Part shown: positions 32,114 through 42,439 of the stretch, one piece after another
How the letters are laid out: every line of letters begins with the position of its first letter
Position numbering within the stretch: the stretch's first letter is position 1
Assembly: GCA_022818135.1 (NCBI GenBank)
Contig: JAFMSR010000015.1
Location: forward strand, 23,777,206-23,841,205
Direction of reading: 5' to 3'
Source of the DNA: Saxidomus purpurata
Taxonomy: Eukaryota; Mollusca; Bivalvia; Venerida; Veneridae
Length of the DNA stretch: 64,000 bases
Translations under genes and position numbers: made by a program
Notes under the pieces: model-generated
Told to the model about the DNA's origin: nothing
What the model saw: only the letters and a program-made list of their open reading frames with translations
Database searches by the model: none

Positions 32114-33411
32114 TGACTACAATGATGACGGAAAAAAAGCTAATATAATATTGTATATTTAATTAAAAAGGCAAACGAATATTATTCAGTCGAATGTGAT
32201 TCGTCCTGAAACGCCCTTTTCTCTGTGAAAGGAACAACAACTCAATAAGGAACGACAACTCTTGCATTTCCAAAAAAAAAAAAAAACACTGTCCACAGTT
32301 TTCATCTCAAATATATACGCATATATTCGATCCAGTGCTTACATCTCCATGCATCTTTTCGTACCCCGTATTAAATATAGCGATAACTATAACAAATCGA
32401 TAGGGTCACAAAATCAGAAACATCCCTCTCCAAAAGACGTCAGATTTTAAGTCAAGTTAACATCAAGATAGCTGTATCGCACATGTTTTACATCTTTACA
32501 AAAAAGAAATTAAACAAATGATTTTAGAATATTCGTGTCAAAAAAATTAGCACAACAATTTGAAAAAAAAAAAACGCTTAAGAAGTTTTACTGCCTTTCG
32601 TGATCGAACAAGCACCCCGATTATTGTGAACCCCGCACCTAACACCCTAGACACCCTGAACATCTAATTATATACATCTACATGGACAAAACACCCTTTT
32701 TATGTATCCTTAAAACGTCTTATAAATGTATGTACTTCTATATATAGGTTACAATTTTCCTCCTCAGTACGGGTATTAATACCAAACAGTAGCTTATATG
32801 TATATACTTAGAGGATGGAAAGGTCGCGGGCTTCTGAATAGTGTTAGGGTGGTTGGCGATGAGCTCTCACCTAAAAGCGGAAATTAAAACAAGTATGGCA
32901 TGTCAATTTGAAACTTTTTCGCAAAAGAAACTTGAAAAGTAAATTAATTTGTTAAAACTTTTGTGGTTTACAACTAAGACTAATCGCTAACCACGAAGAG
33001 AGATAGAGAAAAGTAATGTGAACATACCTGTGTATTGCCTTTGTGACCAAGTGCACAAAGAGCTAACCAATTATTAAAGGCCAACTACTGAATATAAGTA
33101 ACCGCGTGAACGCCCAACAGTATAACCCAAATATTTCCTAGTTTTTTTTCTATTCACGGTAATCTTGCCTTCTTGAACTGTCATACAATCGTCATGGTTA
33201 GCCACCTTCGAAGATTGTAGTTCTTAAGCCTAAGATTTGTTTTATTGACTTCTGACCTAAATATATGTACGGTCTAGGAGTGGTACTAGTCTTTCTACCA
33301 TGCTATATTAAAAGTTCATAGCCTGTTCAAAATAACAACTGAATGCTTTAATAGCAGGTTATTATCTTTCTAATTTAACATATTAGACTCTAGTAGTATT
33401 TAGTAACAAAT
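32114..33411. other. No gene recognised
   Basis: AT-rich with poly(A) runs near 32271 and 32565. No supported frame. Confidence 0.4.
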
Positions 33412-33414
33412 AAC

Positions 33415-33448
<34 letters not shown>

Positions 33449-33547
33449 TCTTTATTTAGTGAAGGTAACACATAAGACGTGTAAAGAGTTACAAAGCAAA
33501 TCTTAACAAATTTTTTTTTCATATGGCCTTCAAAATGAATCTAGCAA

Positions 33548-33584
<37 letters not shown>

Positions 33585-34325
33585 GCACACGCACCCAGAC
33601 ACGCACACATACTCACACACTAACGCGCACGCATACATAACCTCCCTCATAACGTAGGAATAACACATCCATAAAAATTATCAAACATATCATAAAAACA
33701 AAAAAACAAAAAAACAAACATAATAATTGTAAAGAAGCAGGTTTCTTCTGTGGTTTTTTTTTTGTGACAGTCACTCTATTGACAATACACATCATGAATT
33801 TTTATTATTTTTTTCAATTATCAACACTTACAAAATATAACCTAATAGATATCAAAGTATTTGATGTAAGGTTGCCACATAATGCGAACATTTTAAGACA
33901 TACAATCAGTACTTAAAATATATATTATAATACTAATGGACCAAAAGTTAATATCAACAATCATCAACAATTCATATTACTGTAAACAAAATTACAAAGT
34001 CCTTAAATATCTATTATTCAAACTGTTTTTGCCACTCTTGAGATCATTCAGTTAGATTTAGAGTCTTGCAACAAAAACTTCTTGTATTTTTGCTTAAAAA
34101 TGTGTATGTTTTTGGATAATTTTATATCTAAAGGTATTTCATTCCACATGTTTTTACTGTAAAATGAGAAGGTATCTTTATAGTATTTTGTCTTAGGTAT
34201 TGATTGTAAAACAAGATCTATGTTAGTGAACGATCTGAGCTTATGCGTAATTCGCCTTGGTTCACTTGAAAAAGTAATAAGCTCAAACATATAGTCTGGT
34301 GTATTCTTATGCATGATTGATACTT
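33412..34325 (-). pseudogene. LINE lineage 1, C-terminus, 3' UTR and tail
   Basis: Minus strand. The 34048-34314 frame has NTPDYMFELITFSSEPRR, HKLRSFTNIDLVLQSIP, KDTFSFYSKNMWNEIPLD and FKQKYKKFLL, the conserved LINE C-terminus. It continues through a 3' UTR with GAAGGCCATATG and ACCTTCACTAAATAAAGATG to a (TTA)n tail at 33412-33446. It is probably the 3' part of the same copy as 36358-36725, split by about 2 kb. Confidence 0.85.
33548..33600. repeat. (TC)n(AC)n microsatellite
   Basis: About nine TC units followed by about ten AC units, then GCAC/CAGAC variants. Inside the LINE 3' UTR region. Confidence 0.95.
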
Positions 34326-35779
34326 ACACCTGTCATGAAATGTTAAGAAATACTTCTTTTGTTGATTGCGTTGCGCCTCAGCGCAACGCATGTTTGGGGT
34401 AATGTAACTGGAAGTCACTGGTGAGGTGGCAATGATCAATTTATCACCGTATCGGTAGTAGTGAATAAATTCGTTTTCGATACTGAAAAGACTTCGTTGA
34501 AGTTACTGACATTGAACTAAATTCCACTGGTAAACAGTGCAGTATTCTAAATTTGCTACAAAGGCACAGAATAGTTTAATGATAAAAATGATGAATAATC
34601 GTGTTTTATATTAAACATTTCTTTTTCGGCAAATAACAGTTCATTTCGGTGAATATTGAGGTATGTGGTAAAACCCTGACCTGACCAGACCAGAACACAC
34701 AAAAGGCCGATCGTACCAGAAATTTTCGCCGATATGACAAACACACAATAGCGTTATCATTTCGGTATTAAAAATATCTGCATTTGGTACATGTGTAACC
34801 AAACATGATTTTTCATTGTTAAAGTAATAATATTGAGCACTAAGAGCAGTATCGGAACGTTTTCATCTGTAATAGAAACTATAGAATTCAATATTAGTTC
34901 AACGAGTGTATATAGGCCCGCTCATGTTTTACCGACTTCTGAGTATTCTTTGTTTATATTGTTTTGTTCATATCGGCGGAAATTTCCAGTACGTTTCGTG
35001 CTTTCCGTGGTGTAGTCTTTTACCCCCAAAAATTTATCCAAATTGAAAGACCCGCCATTACGATCTTTACGGGACTGTTTCTCCCCATTATGATGGTCAG
35101 GAAAAATGTTTAAAATTTAAAATTCGCATAGAAAGTACAGTAACAATGCATTGAATATAGCCTATGCACACTACAGATGACCACTATATACAATTTACAT
35201 TCGTAAATATCCATCTTACAGGTCAAGTTCGATTATGGCCACATTTGCACTTAATAGTTCAGAGAAACACATGTGTGCACCTGTATGATAGTCGTTATAC
35301 ATTTTCATATTTGCATGTTACTGAAAAGCACAAAGCGGGAGCATCCGTTTCCTTTGGAAACTTTCCTTTGCACACATTTCTAGATTTTGCTCTTTTACTC
35401 TAGGTAGAAAAACTCTGACATATTGTAAAACAAATGATTAAATAGAACACCATCTTATACTTACTACTCTGGGAAATATTACAGTCTGTATGCCACGAAG
35501 TTTTCCTTGCAATAACGGTAAAATACACTTCCACTTAATATACTTGTATAAATTTTGTATATATGTCTTTGCACAGTTATTGTAGTCATAAACAATTATT
35601 ATAACACTCTAAACACTGCAACCAGGGATTTGACGGGTATATTGTCGTAATTGCAAGACTCTGTGTAATTTGAAACTAAAAAAAACTTGCTTCTTTCTAT
35701 TCCTTGGTTTTAATCAATCGGCCCCTGTATTAAAGTTGTAAAGTATATTAAGAGTATGCATGTGATTATATTGTCGACC
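34326..35779. other. No gene recognised; one strong hairpin
   Basis: TGCGTTGCGC-ctca-GCGCAACGCA at 34367-34390 is a perfect 10-bp stem with a 4-base loop. The rest is AT-rich without supported genes. Confidence 0.45.
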
Positions 35780-36240
35780 ATGAAAACATTCTAGAGACTA
35801 CCATCATGTAAATTGGTCAAAATGTTTGTCTCAATGATTTCTAGGTCAAGTTTGAATCTGGATCATCTGGAGTTATATAGAAACTACAATGTAGGTCACA
35901 CAGTCAAATTAAAGAAGAACCTTGTAAACACCCTAAAAGCCATATTTTATAGCCAATCAAATGAACATTGGTCAAAATGTTTGTCTATGTTATATTGGAA
36001 TGGTGGTCACCTTGGATCCAAAACTAGGTAACAAGATCAGCTAAAGAGATAACTTTTTATTGCTCTAAAAGTCACATCTTATAACTAATTTTATGAGAAT
36101 TAGCCAGAATCTTCCGGTCTTGGTGATAACCTTATAAATCTGGGACACATATAGATCAAGGTTGATTTTGATCACATTGTGTAATAAGTAGGCCATGCAC
36201 TCAAGTGGACGATATAGGGTCAAGATGGCTACTCTTGTTG
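35780..36240 (+). repeat. Tandem-core repeat family C
   Basis: About three units of 125-150 bp with ATTGGTCAAAATGTTTGTCT and AAAAGCCATATTTTATA/AAAAGTCACATCTTATA. It ends CAAGTGGACGATATAGGG, TCAAGATGGC, TACTCTTGTTG, a diverged form of the family A end (GGTGAGCGATATAGGG ... GGCCCTCTTG). The core is unrelated to A. Confidence 0.75.
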
Positions 36241-36357
36241 GCAGTTCTAGTCAAGTGAAGAAAATCAGTCGATTTAATATGTCTCTCTCTTGTTTTTTAA
36301 CGTCTCAAAATCGTGTTCCGAAGTCTAATACAGTTCTGCCTTTAATACAAGTCATCA

Positions 36358-36725
36358 TCATTTGGGCAACGCTATCTTCTTTGCTGCGATCCGCAGCAAC
36401 TTTTCTACTTGTGTTCTCTTTGGTTTATTTAAAATAATTTTACATACTCGTTTTTGCAGAACATAGACTTTGTTTATGTAAGATTTATCATTTTTTCCCC
36501 ATAGAGTGCACCCATAATCAATGATCGGCAGTATATATGAATGATAAAACATACTTTTCATTTCATCTGTCAGATAGTTTAATATTACTTTTAGCAGTGA
36601 AATCTTTGAGTCCATTTTTCTACATACATAATCAATTTGATGTTTCCAGCTTAAAGTATTATCTACATATAAACCTAAAATCTTTTGACATGTAACGTTT
36701 TCAGTAACACTGTTTTTTATTGTTA
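36358..36725 (-). pseudogene. LINE lineage 1, RT thumb fragment
   Basis: Minus strand: VTENVTCQKILGLYVDNT, LSWKHQIDYVCRKM, LTDEMKSMFYHSYILPII, DYGCTLWGKNDKSYINK and QKRVCKIILNKPKRTQVEKL, open throughout, then divergent sequence. Same block order as 3351-3709. The coding continuation expected next is found at 34314 downward. Confidence 0.85.
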
Positions 36726-36976
36726 GATGCAGGTTAATAAAATAATAACAACAACAATATTACTAATGTATGTATGAATGTACTTGCAAAAGTAAAGTGT
36801 AGCGAAAGAATCATGGAAGTTTGAAATGGCAGCATGATCTAGGGAAATAAAAATGATTTTCCCGTTAGATGATTGCATTTCTGTCTATATAGTCTTCTAA
36901 TATCGTATTCAAGAAATGTGAATCTATGGTTCACGCCACAGGTGAGTGTAGCGTAGCAGGGACCCAAACAGTGAAT

Positions 36977-38113
36977 TGTTATGCTGGAAAATTCTACAAT
37001 TTTCCTATATTTTATAAGTCATTTATTATTAATAATTATATTTCATTCTGCATAATTTTACATTTTCTGCATCTTTTAAAATGCCCACAGTTTAGGGAAT
37101 ATGATCTTTTAAAAGCCATTTCTTTGTTAAACACTTTAAGCTTACTTAGTAGTCTCAAAATTCTGACATATGTAGCTAAGTAGGATATCTATTTACACTT
37201 ATCTATGTTTCAAAGGTGGTAACCAAATGTTTGCTGTTTTAACTGATGCTAAGCTGTATTGTTCTCCAAACATGGGTGATAGTTTGTCTGGCTTCTCTAG
37301 TACCACAATTTAAGGATTTTCACAGTTTTGTCAACCCCTTAAGCAGGATTTGCCAACTCCACCTCTTTTGAAATATTCCAAGATTCTGTTTTAGGATTGG
37401 TCAAAATACGGTGACCAATGACCAGTGGGATGAAACCTTAAAAGATCCCTTTTCCAGCAAGCAGACATCATTCTGCTAAACTTTGTAGTAAAAACCTGAG
37501 TTATTAAAATTGCTGGAAAAGAGGATCTGATCTTTTTGTTTTCTTAACAGGTGAGTGAAGTTTATGTATTTGTACAAAGTTTAAGTATTTTCGTTATTTC
37601 AAAGTTAATTATATGAAACCAGATTTGAATATATGTCAAATACTTAATAAAGATCCTTTTCACAAATTAATAGGTAAATTTCTGTAATACAATGTTGAAA
37701 TTTTATTAGCACTGAACTGTTGATCATGTTGCTAGAATATTTTTATATCATTTATGATGTTACTCAACATAAGAATATTAATATGTTCTAATACACTCTG
37801 TCTGGCATAAAATAAAAGTATGAAACTTTAGTTTTCAGCCAGGAGTGTCATATTATATAGTAGAAATTGAATAACATTTCAATACATATATTTTAGGAAT
37901 ATTCTGTCTAAGTTTGTATTTGATCATAGATCTTTGTTTATCTTTTAACATAATTGTATGTATATAATTATGTATGAATCATTCTGCTAAACTTTGTAGT
38001 AAAAACCTGAGTTATTAAAATTGCTGGAAAAGAGGATCTGATCTTTTTGTTTTCTTAACAGATAAATTCCCCATTCAACGATAAAGTTCCGGCCACCAAT
38101 TCGCGGCGGAACA
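36977..38113 (+). repeat. 5' LTR
   Basis: Contains two identical 84-bp segments (37467-37550 and 37978-38061), each ending TTTTGTTTTCTTAACAG. The first is followed by GTGAGTGAAG, so a GT-AG interval 37551-38061 is defined; see findings. A similar open frame near the start of both LTRs (YNFPIFYKSFIIN) is AT-rich and has no domain. Confidence 0.92.
37467..37550 (+). repeat. 84-bp segment duplicated within the LTR, copy 1
   Basis: Starts ATCATTCTGCTAAACTTTG and ends TTTTCTTAACAG, a strong splice acceptor abutting a donor GTGAGTG. The other copies are 37978-38061 in this LTR and 40285-40368 and 40791-40874 in the 3' LTR. Confidence 0.9.
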
Positions 38114-38115
38114 CG

Positions 38116-38133
38116 TGGTGGGTTCCGAAAGAT
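38116..38133 (+). promoter_or_regulatory. Possible primer-binding site
   Basis: TGGTGGGTTCCGAAAGAT begins two bases after the 5' LTR end. TGG start and position fit a tRNA-primed element, but I cannot assign the tRNA. Confidence 0.5.
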
Positions 38134-38261
38134 TCCAACCTCTTTCATATGCCAAGCGAAATAGAAGAAGTTTTCCATTTTTAACAAAGCTGGATTATAT
38201 CATTCCCCAAGAATGAAGGATATTGTGTCAGTGTTATGCTGTTGAAATGGAAAATCAAAAG

Positions 38262-38360
38262 TGTAGCAGATGTGAAATTTACCATCATAGAGGACACTGA
38301 CATGCGATCAATGCAAGATGCAACAAATGTCTCCAGGTTGGTCACTTTGCTCGTGCTTGT
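38262..38360 (+). pseudogene. Gag-type CCHC zinc knuckle remnant
   Basis: In the frame starting at 38262: QKCSRCEIYHHRGH, an in-frame TGA, then ARCNKCLQVGHFARACC. CNKCLQVGHFARAC fits the C-x2-C-x4-H-x4-C nucleocapsid knuckle exactly; CSRCEIYHHRGH looks like a decayed first knuckle. Such fingers bind retroelement RNA during packaging. The rest of Gag is not recognisable, and the stop between the fingers shows the gene is dead in this copy. A later plus frame (38318-38575) may cover degraded Gag C-terminus. Confidence 0.75.
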
Positions 38361-39778
38361 TGTATCTCAACAGAACAAACAAGGAGAAATCATCCAGAGC
38401 AAAACAACACGACACGGAGAGAATATTAGAACTACATAATGTGCAAAACAAATCTATATACAAAAAAAATGTAACTACTTTAAAGATAGAAACAAAACAA
38501 CAATTTTTGAATGAAACTGTTATGGAACTGATATCCAGTTTGAAAACATTTACAGACATAGTGCGTTGTGCTTGAACAATATGTGATATAGAATATATCA
38601 GTTTTCAGGAATGATACTTATACACTAGAATGTTATTCATATGTAATTATGATGTGGTATCTTGAATTCCTTTTACTGAAAATGTTTAAATCATTTGTTT
38701 GTTGGAGTACATGGTTTGTTGTAAATGAAGTTGATTTAAAATTTCCTTTAATTTGAACATAAAAATCTGAAGAAACTTCAGAACCTTAAAAACGAAACAG
38801 AATGAACAATTGTATTGACTCAAGGTAATATATAAAATAAGATAAAACTGATTGATTTCGGGTACAAAGAAACAGCTTAAGAACTGTCTACAGTAATGTA
38901 ATTAATTTAGTTGCTGTTATGAACTCACAGATACTTTTACTGTCTTATTTGATGAATAAGACAGGTCACATTGTAGCTTATGAGTAATACTCTATCAAGT
39001 ACTCTAAGCAGACTTGGATTCATTTTCTTACACTTCATAAGTTTATGTTGTGTCCTTAGGAAATTCAAGGCGGGAATGTCAACAATTTTTAAGGTTCAGG
39101 TCTGATTTGTAAGGTGTCTGCATGTGTACTGTATGTTACTGGGCGAATGTTTGTCTTTTCTATTTTTATTTCTTTTTGTCAGACCTGTTCCTGAGTATAG
39201 TGCTAGATTGTAAAACTGTTGGCCACAGAATTACAACACAGACTGACCTGCTTTGTTTCTATTTCTTTATAGTTAAATGGGTCTCCAAACTGCTTAGAAT
39301 TCTACTTGTGGCTCTCTGTTTGACCATGGTGTCTGGATATGCTCCAACTGAGTTGCAGCTTCTAAATTTGTTAGTTTCTATAAGCAATGCATTGCCTTAG
39401 AATGAGAATTAGATGTACCAATCATCTGCAAAGACCATTTAATAGTGTTTGCCATTGCACAACTTGCATGCCTTCATTTTGTTTTATATGTTAAACAATC
39501 AAACAACTGTATTATGAGTGTTTTCAACTGTTTTGTATTACTTTACTTTGTTTTATGTGTTCTTTTTGCTTGTGATGTTTCATAGCTTTGGATATAAAGA
39601 TGTTACTTATTTCCTAGATGGAACAAATGGTTCTTCTTTATAGCTTATATCCAAACATCACTATAAGCAATGTCACAAAACATACAATTTTTTTTAGAAT
39701 ACTGTACATATAAATTTTTGATTCACTCACAACCTTCGCTGGTCTTTTGTGTCTCTACTTTATAGGAATAAAGTAAAT

Positions 39779-39794
39779 TTTGAGGGGGAGATGG
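39779..39794 (+). promoter_or_regulatory. Polypurine tract of the LTR element
   Basis: TTTGAGGGGGAGATGG ends directly at the 3' LTR start (39795). Confidence 0.85.
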
Positions 39795-40926
39795 TGTTAT
39801 GCTGGAAAATTCTACAATTTTCCTATATTTTATAAGTCATTTATTATTAATAATTATATTTCATTCTGCATAATTTTACATTTTCTGTATCTTTTAAAAT
39901 GCCCACAGTTTAGGGAATATGATCTTTTTAAAGCCATTTCTTTGTTAAACACTTTAAGCTTACTTAGTAGTCTCAAAATTCTGACATATGTAGCTAAGTA
40001 GGATATCTATTTACACTTATCTATGTTTCAAAGGTGGTACCCAAATGTTTGCTGTTTTAACTGATGCTAAGCTGTATTGTTCTCCAAACATGGGTGATAG
40101 TTTGTCTGGCTTCTCTAGTACCACAATTTAAGGATTTTCACAGTTTTGTCAACCCCTTAAGCAGGATTTGCCAACTCCACCTCTTTTGAAATATTCCAAG
40201 ATTCTGTTTTAGGATTGGTCAAAATACGGTGATCAATGACCAGCGGGATGAAACCTTAAAATATCCCTTTTCCAGCAAGCAGACATCATTCTGCTAAACT
40301 TTGTAGTAAAAACCTGAGTTATTAAAATTGCTGGAAAAGAGGATCTGATATTTTTGTTTTCTTAACAGGTGAGTGAAGTTTATGTATTTGTACAAAGTTT
40401 AAGTATTTTCGTTATTTCAAAGTTAATTATATGAAACCAGATTTGAATATATGTCAAATACTTAATAAAGATCCTTTTCACAAATTAATAGGTAAATTTC
40501 TGTAATACAATGTTGAAATTTTATTAGCACTGAACTGTTGATCATGTTGCTAGAATATTTTTATATCATTTATGATGTTACTCAACATAAGAATATTAAT
40601 ATGTTCTAATACACTCTGTCTGGTATAAAATAAAAGTATGAAACTTTTCAGCCAGGAGTGTCATATTATATAGTAGAAATTGAATAACATTTCAATACAT
40701 ATATTTTAGGAATATTCTGTCTAAGTTTGTATTTGATCATAGATCTTTGTTTATCTTTTAACATAATTGTATGTATATAATTATGTATGAATCATTCTGC
40801 TAAACTTTGTAGTAAAAACCTGAGTTATTAAAATTGCTGGAAAAGAGGATCTGATCTTTTTGTTTTCTTAACAGATAAATTCCCCATTCAACGATAAAGT
40901 TCCGGCCACCAACGCGCGGCGGAACA
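39795..40926 (+). repeat. 3' LTR
   Basis: Near-identical to the 5' LTR, including both 84-bp internal copies. Differences include GGTACCC for GGTAACC, GATCAATGACCAGCGGG for GACCAATGACCAGTGGG, and loss of TAGTT. It ends GGAACA and is followed by GAAT and the rest of the hAT-like element. Confidence 0.92.
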
Positions 40927-41041
40927 GAATGTTAGATAAAAATAGCCTAATGACTATATATCAATAAGAAGGTAAACAACACAGTTCGCACATAGACCCA
41001 GTTTCAGCTTCAATTACTTCATACAGAATACAGCATATTTA

Positions 41042-41359
41042 TCAAAACCTATTGCATAGATAGCCTACGTAATTATATTTTCCGTAAACGTTTACTTCAA
41101 GGTCCAAATGCAAACCGTTTTGTAACAGCGGACTGATAGTTTCCGAAATTTTTACCATTTTTCGCCAACTCGAATAAATCTCACACATTTCGGGTACGTC
41201 TATTTTCCAATGTGCAACCGTCACTGTGGACATACACAAGAACGGCACAACACTGCTACTTGAGCTCAGTATTCCATAGACATGTATTAGTGATGTGTAA
41301 CCTAGACTTGGTAAGACCTGGCAGATCGATGCGGTATGGAAACTAGTTTTTCCCATCAT
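41042..41359 (-). other. Open frame in the hAT-like palindrome arm
   Basis: 105 codons on the minus strand: VPEMCEIYSSWRKMVK in the middle, ending LEVNVYGKYNYVGYLCNRF and a stop. The same C-terminal peptide is read in the right arm (plus, to about 41706) and at 18462. No family is recognised. It may be a decayed transposon protein or may simply reflect low divergence among repeat copies. Confidence 0.3.
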
Positions 41360-42249
41360 CAGTATGGCTGCATGTATATATTTACAAAATATATCAACGA
41401 AATAAAATGAATACTGTATTAACGGATCGTATTAAAACTGGAAAGCTTGTGGAAATATTTATCAAATCAATTTCTACGAGCGTCGGTTGTGTAATATTTG
41501 GATGACACAAGGCGAAATTGTTTAAAAGCTTGTTAAAAGGGAAGAATTGCGGTGTCAGAAATGTGTGAGATTTATTCGGGTTGACGAAAAATGTAAAAAA
41601 AATCGGAAATTATCAGTCGCTATTTCAAAACGGTTTGCTTTTGGGCCTTGAAGTAAACTTTTACGGAAATGATAAACACTTATGCTATATATGCAATAGG
41701 TTTTAATAAATATGCATTATTCTAGATGAAATAATTAAGGCTGAAAGTGGGTCGATGTGTAAACGATGTTGTTTACCTTCTTATTGATATATAGTAACTA
41801 GGCTATTTTTAACTAAAAATCACTGTATGGGTCCCTGGTACGCTACACTCACCTGTGGTTCACGCATGTGTATTTATACTCAGGTACAAACCGACTATCG
41901 GTAAAATGCGGAAATTTCCGTACCCTTTTAGAACCACGCATTTACATAAAAAACAACAAAACGTGTTGAAAGCGTAAATATCTTTTGTAATATTTTTAAA
42001 AGAGATCTATCAGTTTAAATTGCCGATAGTTTTTAGTTTTATACCTTTAAAACGCGAATTTCTGACTAGGAAATATACACAATCAACGGACTTGCGTACA
42101 CAACCTTGCGGGTGCTTTAACCACGATGTAGAATATATAAAACTTTGATGCTTTATCGCAATATTTTAAGGAAATAAAAAAAAACCTATGAGTAAAAGCA
42201 AGTTTGATATATATAGTATGAAAGACAATAATTAGTTTAGTTTATACTA

Positions 42250-42432
42250 ATTTATTTTTGCGCGATTGTGAAGAAAGCTTGTAGCTTATCGAGTTACTCT
42301 CGAGTCCGCTTCTTGGAAAAAAACAGTTCTGGTGTCATATGAGGAGGTACGGTCGTGACCCCATTAGGGCTCTAGCCCGCAACCACCGGGATGAGCTGCA
42401 GACACCTTAACCTCTACACCATCGTTCCCCCT
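42250..42432 (-). mobile_element. Probable tRNA-derived SINE
   Basis: On the minus strand a tRNA-like head starts near 42430 with GGAACGATGGTGTAGAGGTT (A box-like) and has GCGGGCTAGAGCCC (B box-like) near 42367. A body follows with CTCGATAAGCTACAAGC near 42275. The head keeps tRNA spacing, but the B box is degenerate. Confidence 0.5.
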
Positions 42433-42439
42433 TATAGGG

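Larger units (their letters stand above)
36977..40926 (+). mobile_element. Non-autonomous LTR retrotransposon (3.95 kb)
   Basis: LTRs 36977-38113 (1137 bp) and 39795-40926 (1132 bp) begin TGTTATGCTGG and end GGCGGAACA. They differ by about ten substitutions plus one 5-bp indel (TAGTT near 37829), roughly 1 percent, so insertion is recent. GAAT flanks both sides (36973-36976, 40927-40930). A purine tract precedes the 3' LTR and a TGG-start site follows the 5' LTR. The 1.68-kb interior retains a gag-type zinc knuckle but no protease, RT or integrase, so it is LARD-like and dependent on another element. Confidence 0.92.
36937..41857. mobile_element. Palindromic hAT-like element, split by an LTR retrotransposon
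   Basis: Ends CACAGGTGAGTGTAGCG and CGCTACACTCACCTGTG, inside an 8-bp duplication GTTCACGC (36929-36936 and 41858-41865), which fits hAT-type insertion. Without the LTR element (36977-40926 plus one GAAT copy) it is about 967 bp. It is palindromic: the left arm (about 40931-41230) and the right arm (about 41550-41857) are imperfect complements of some 270 bp around a 320-bp centre. No transposase is recognised. Related fragments lie at 10801-10955 and 18115-18614. Confidence 0.85.

Noticed and set aside
36926..37183. 85-codon plus frame at the 5' LTR (also 39780-40001)
   Set aside because: The two frames match because they lie in the two LTRs of one element, not because they encode a duplicated gene.
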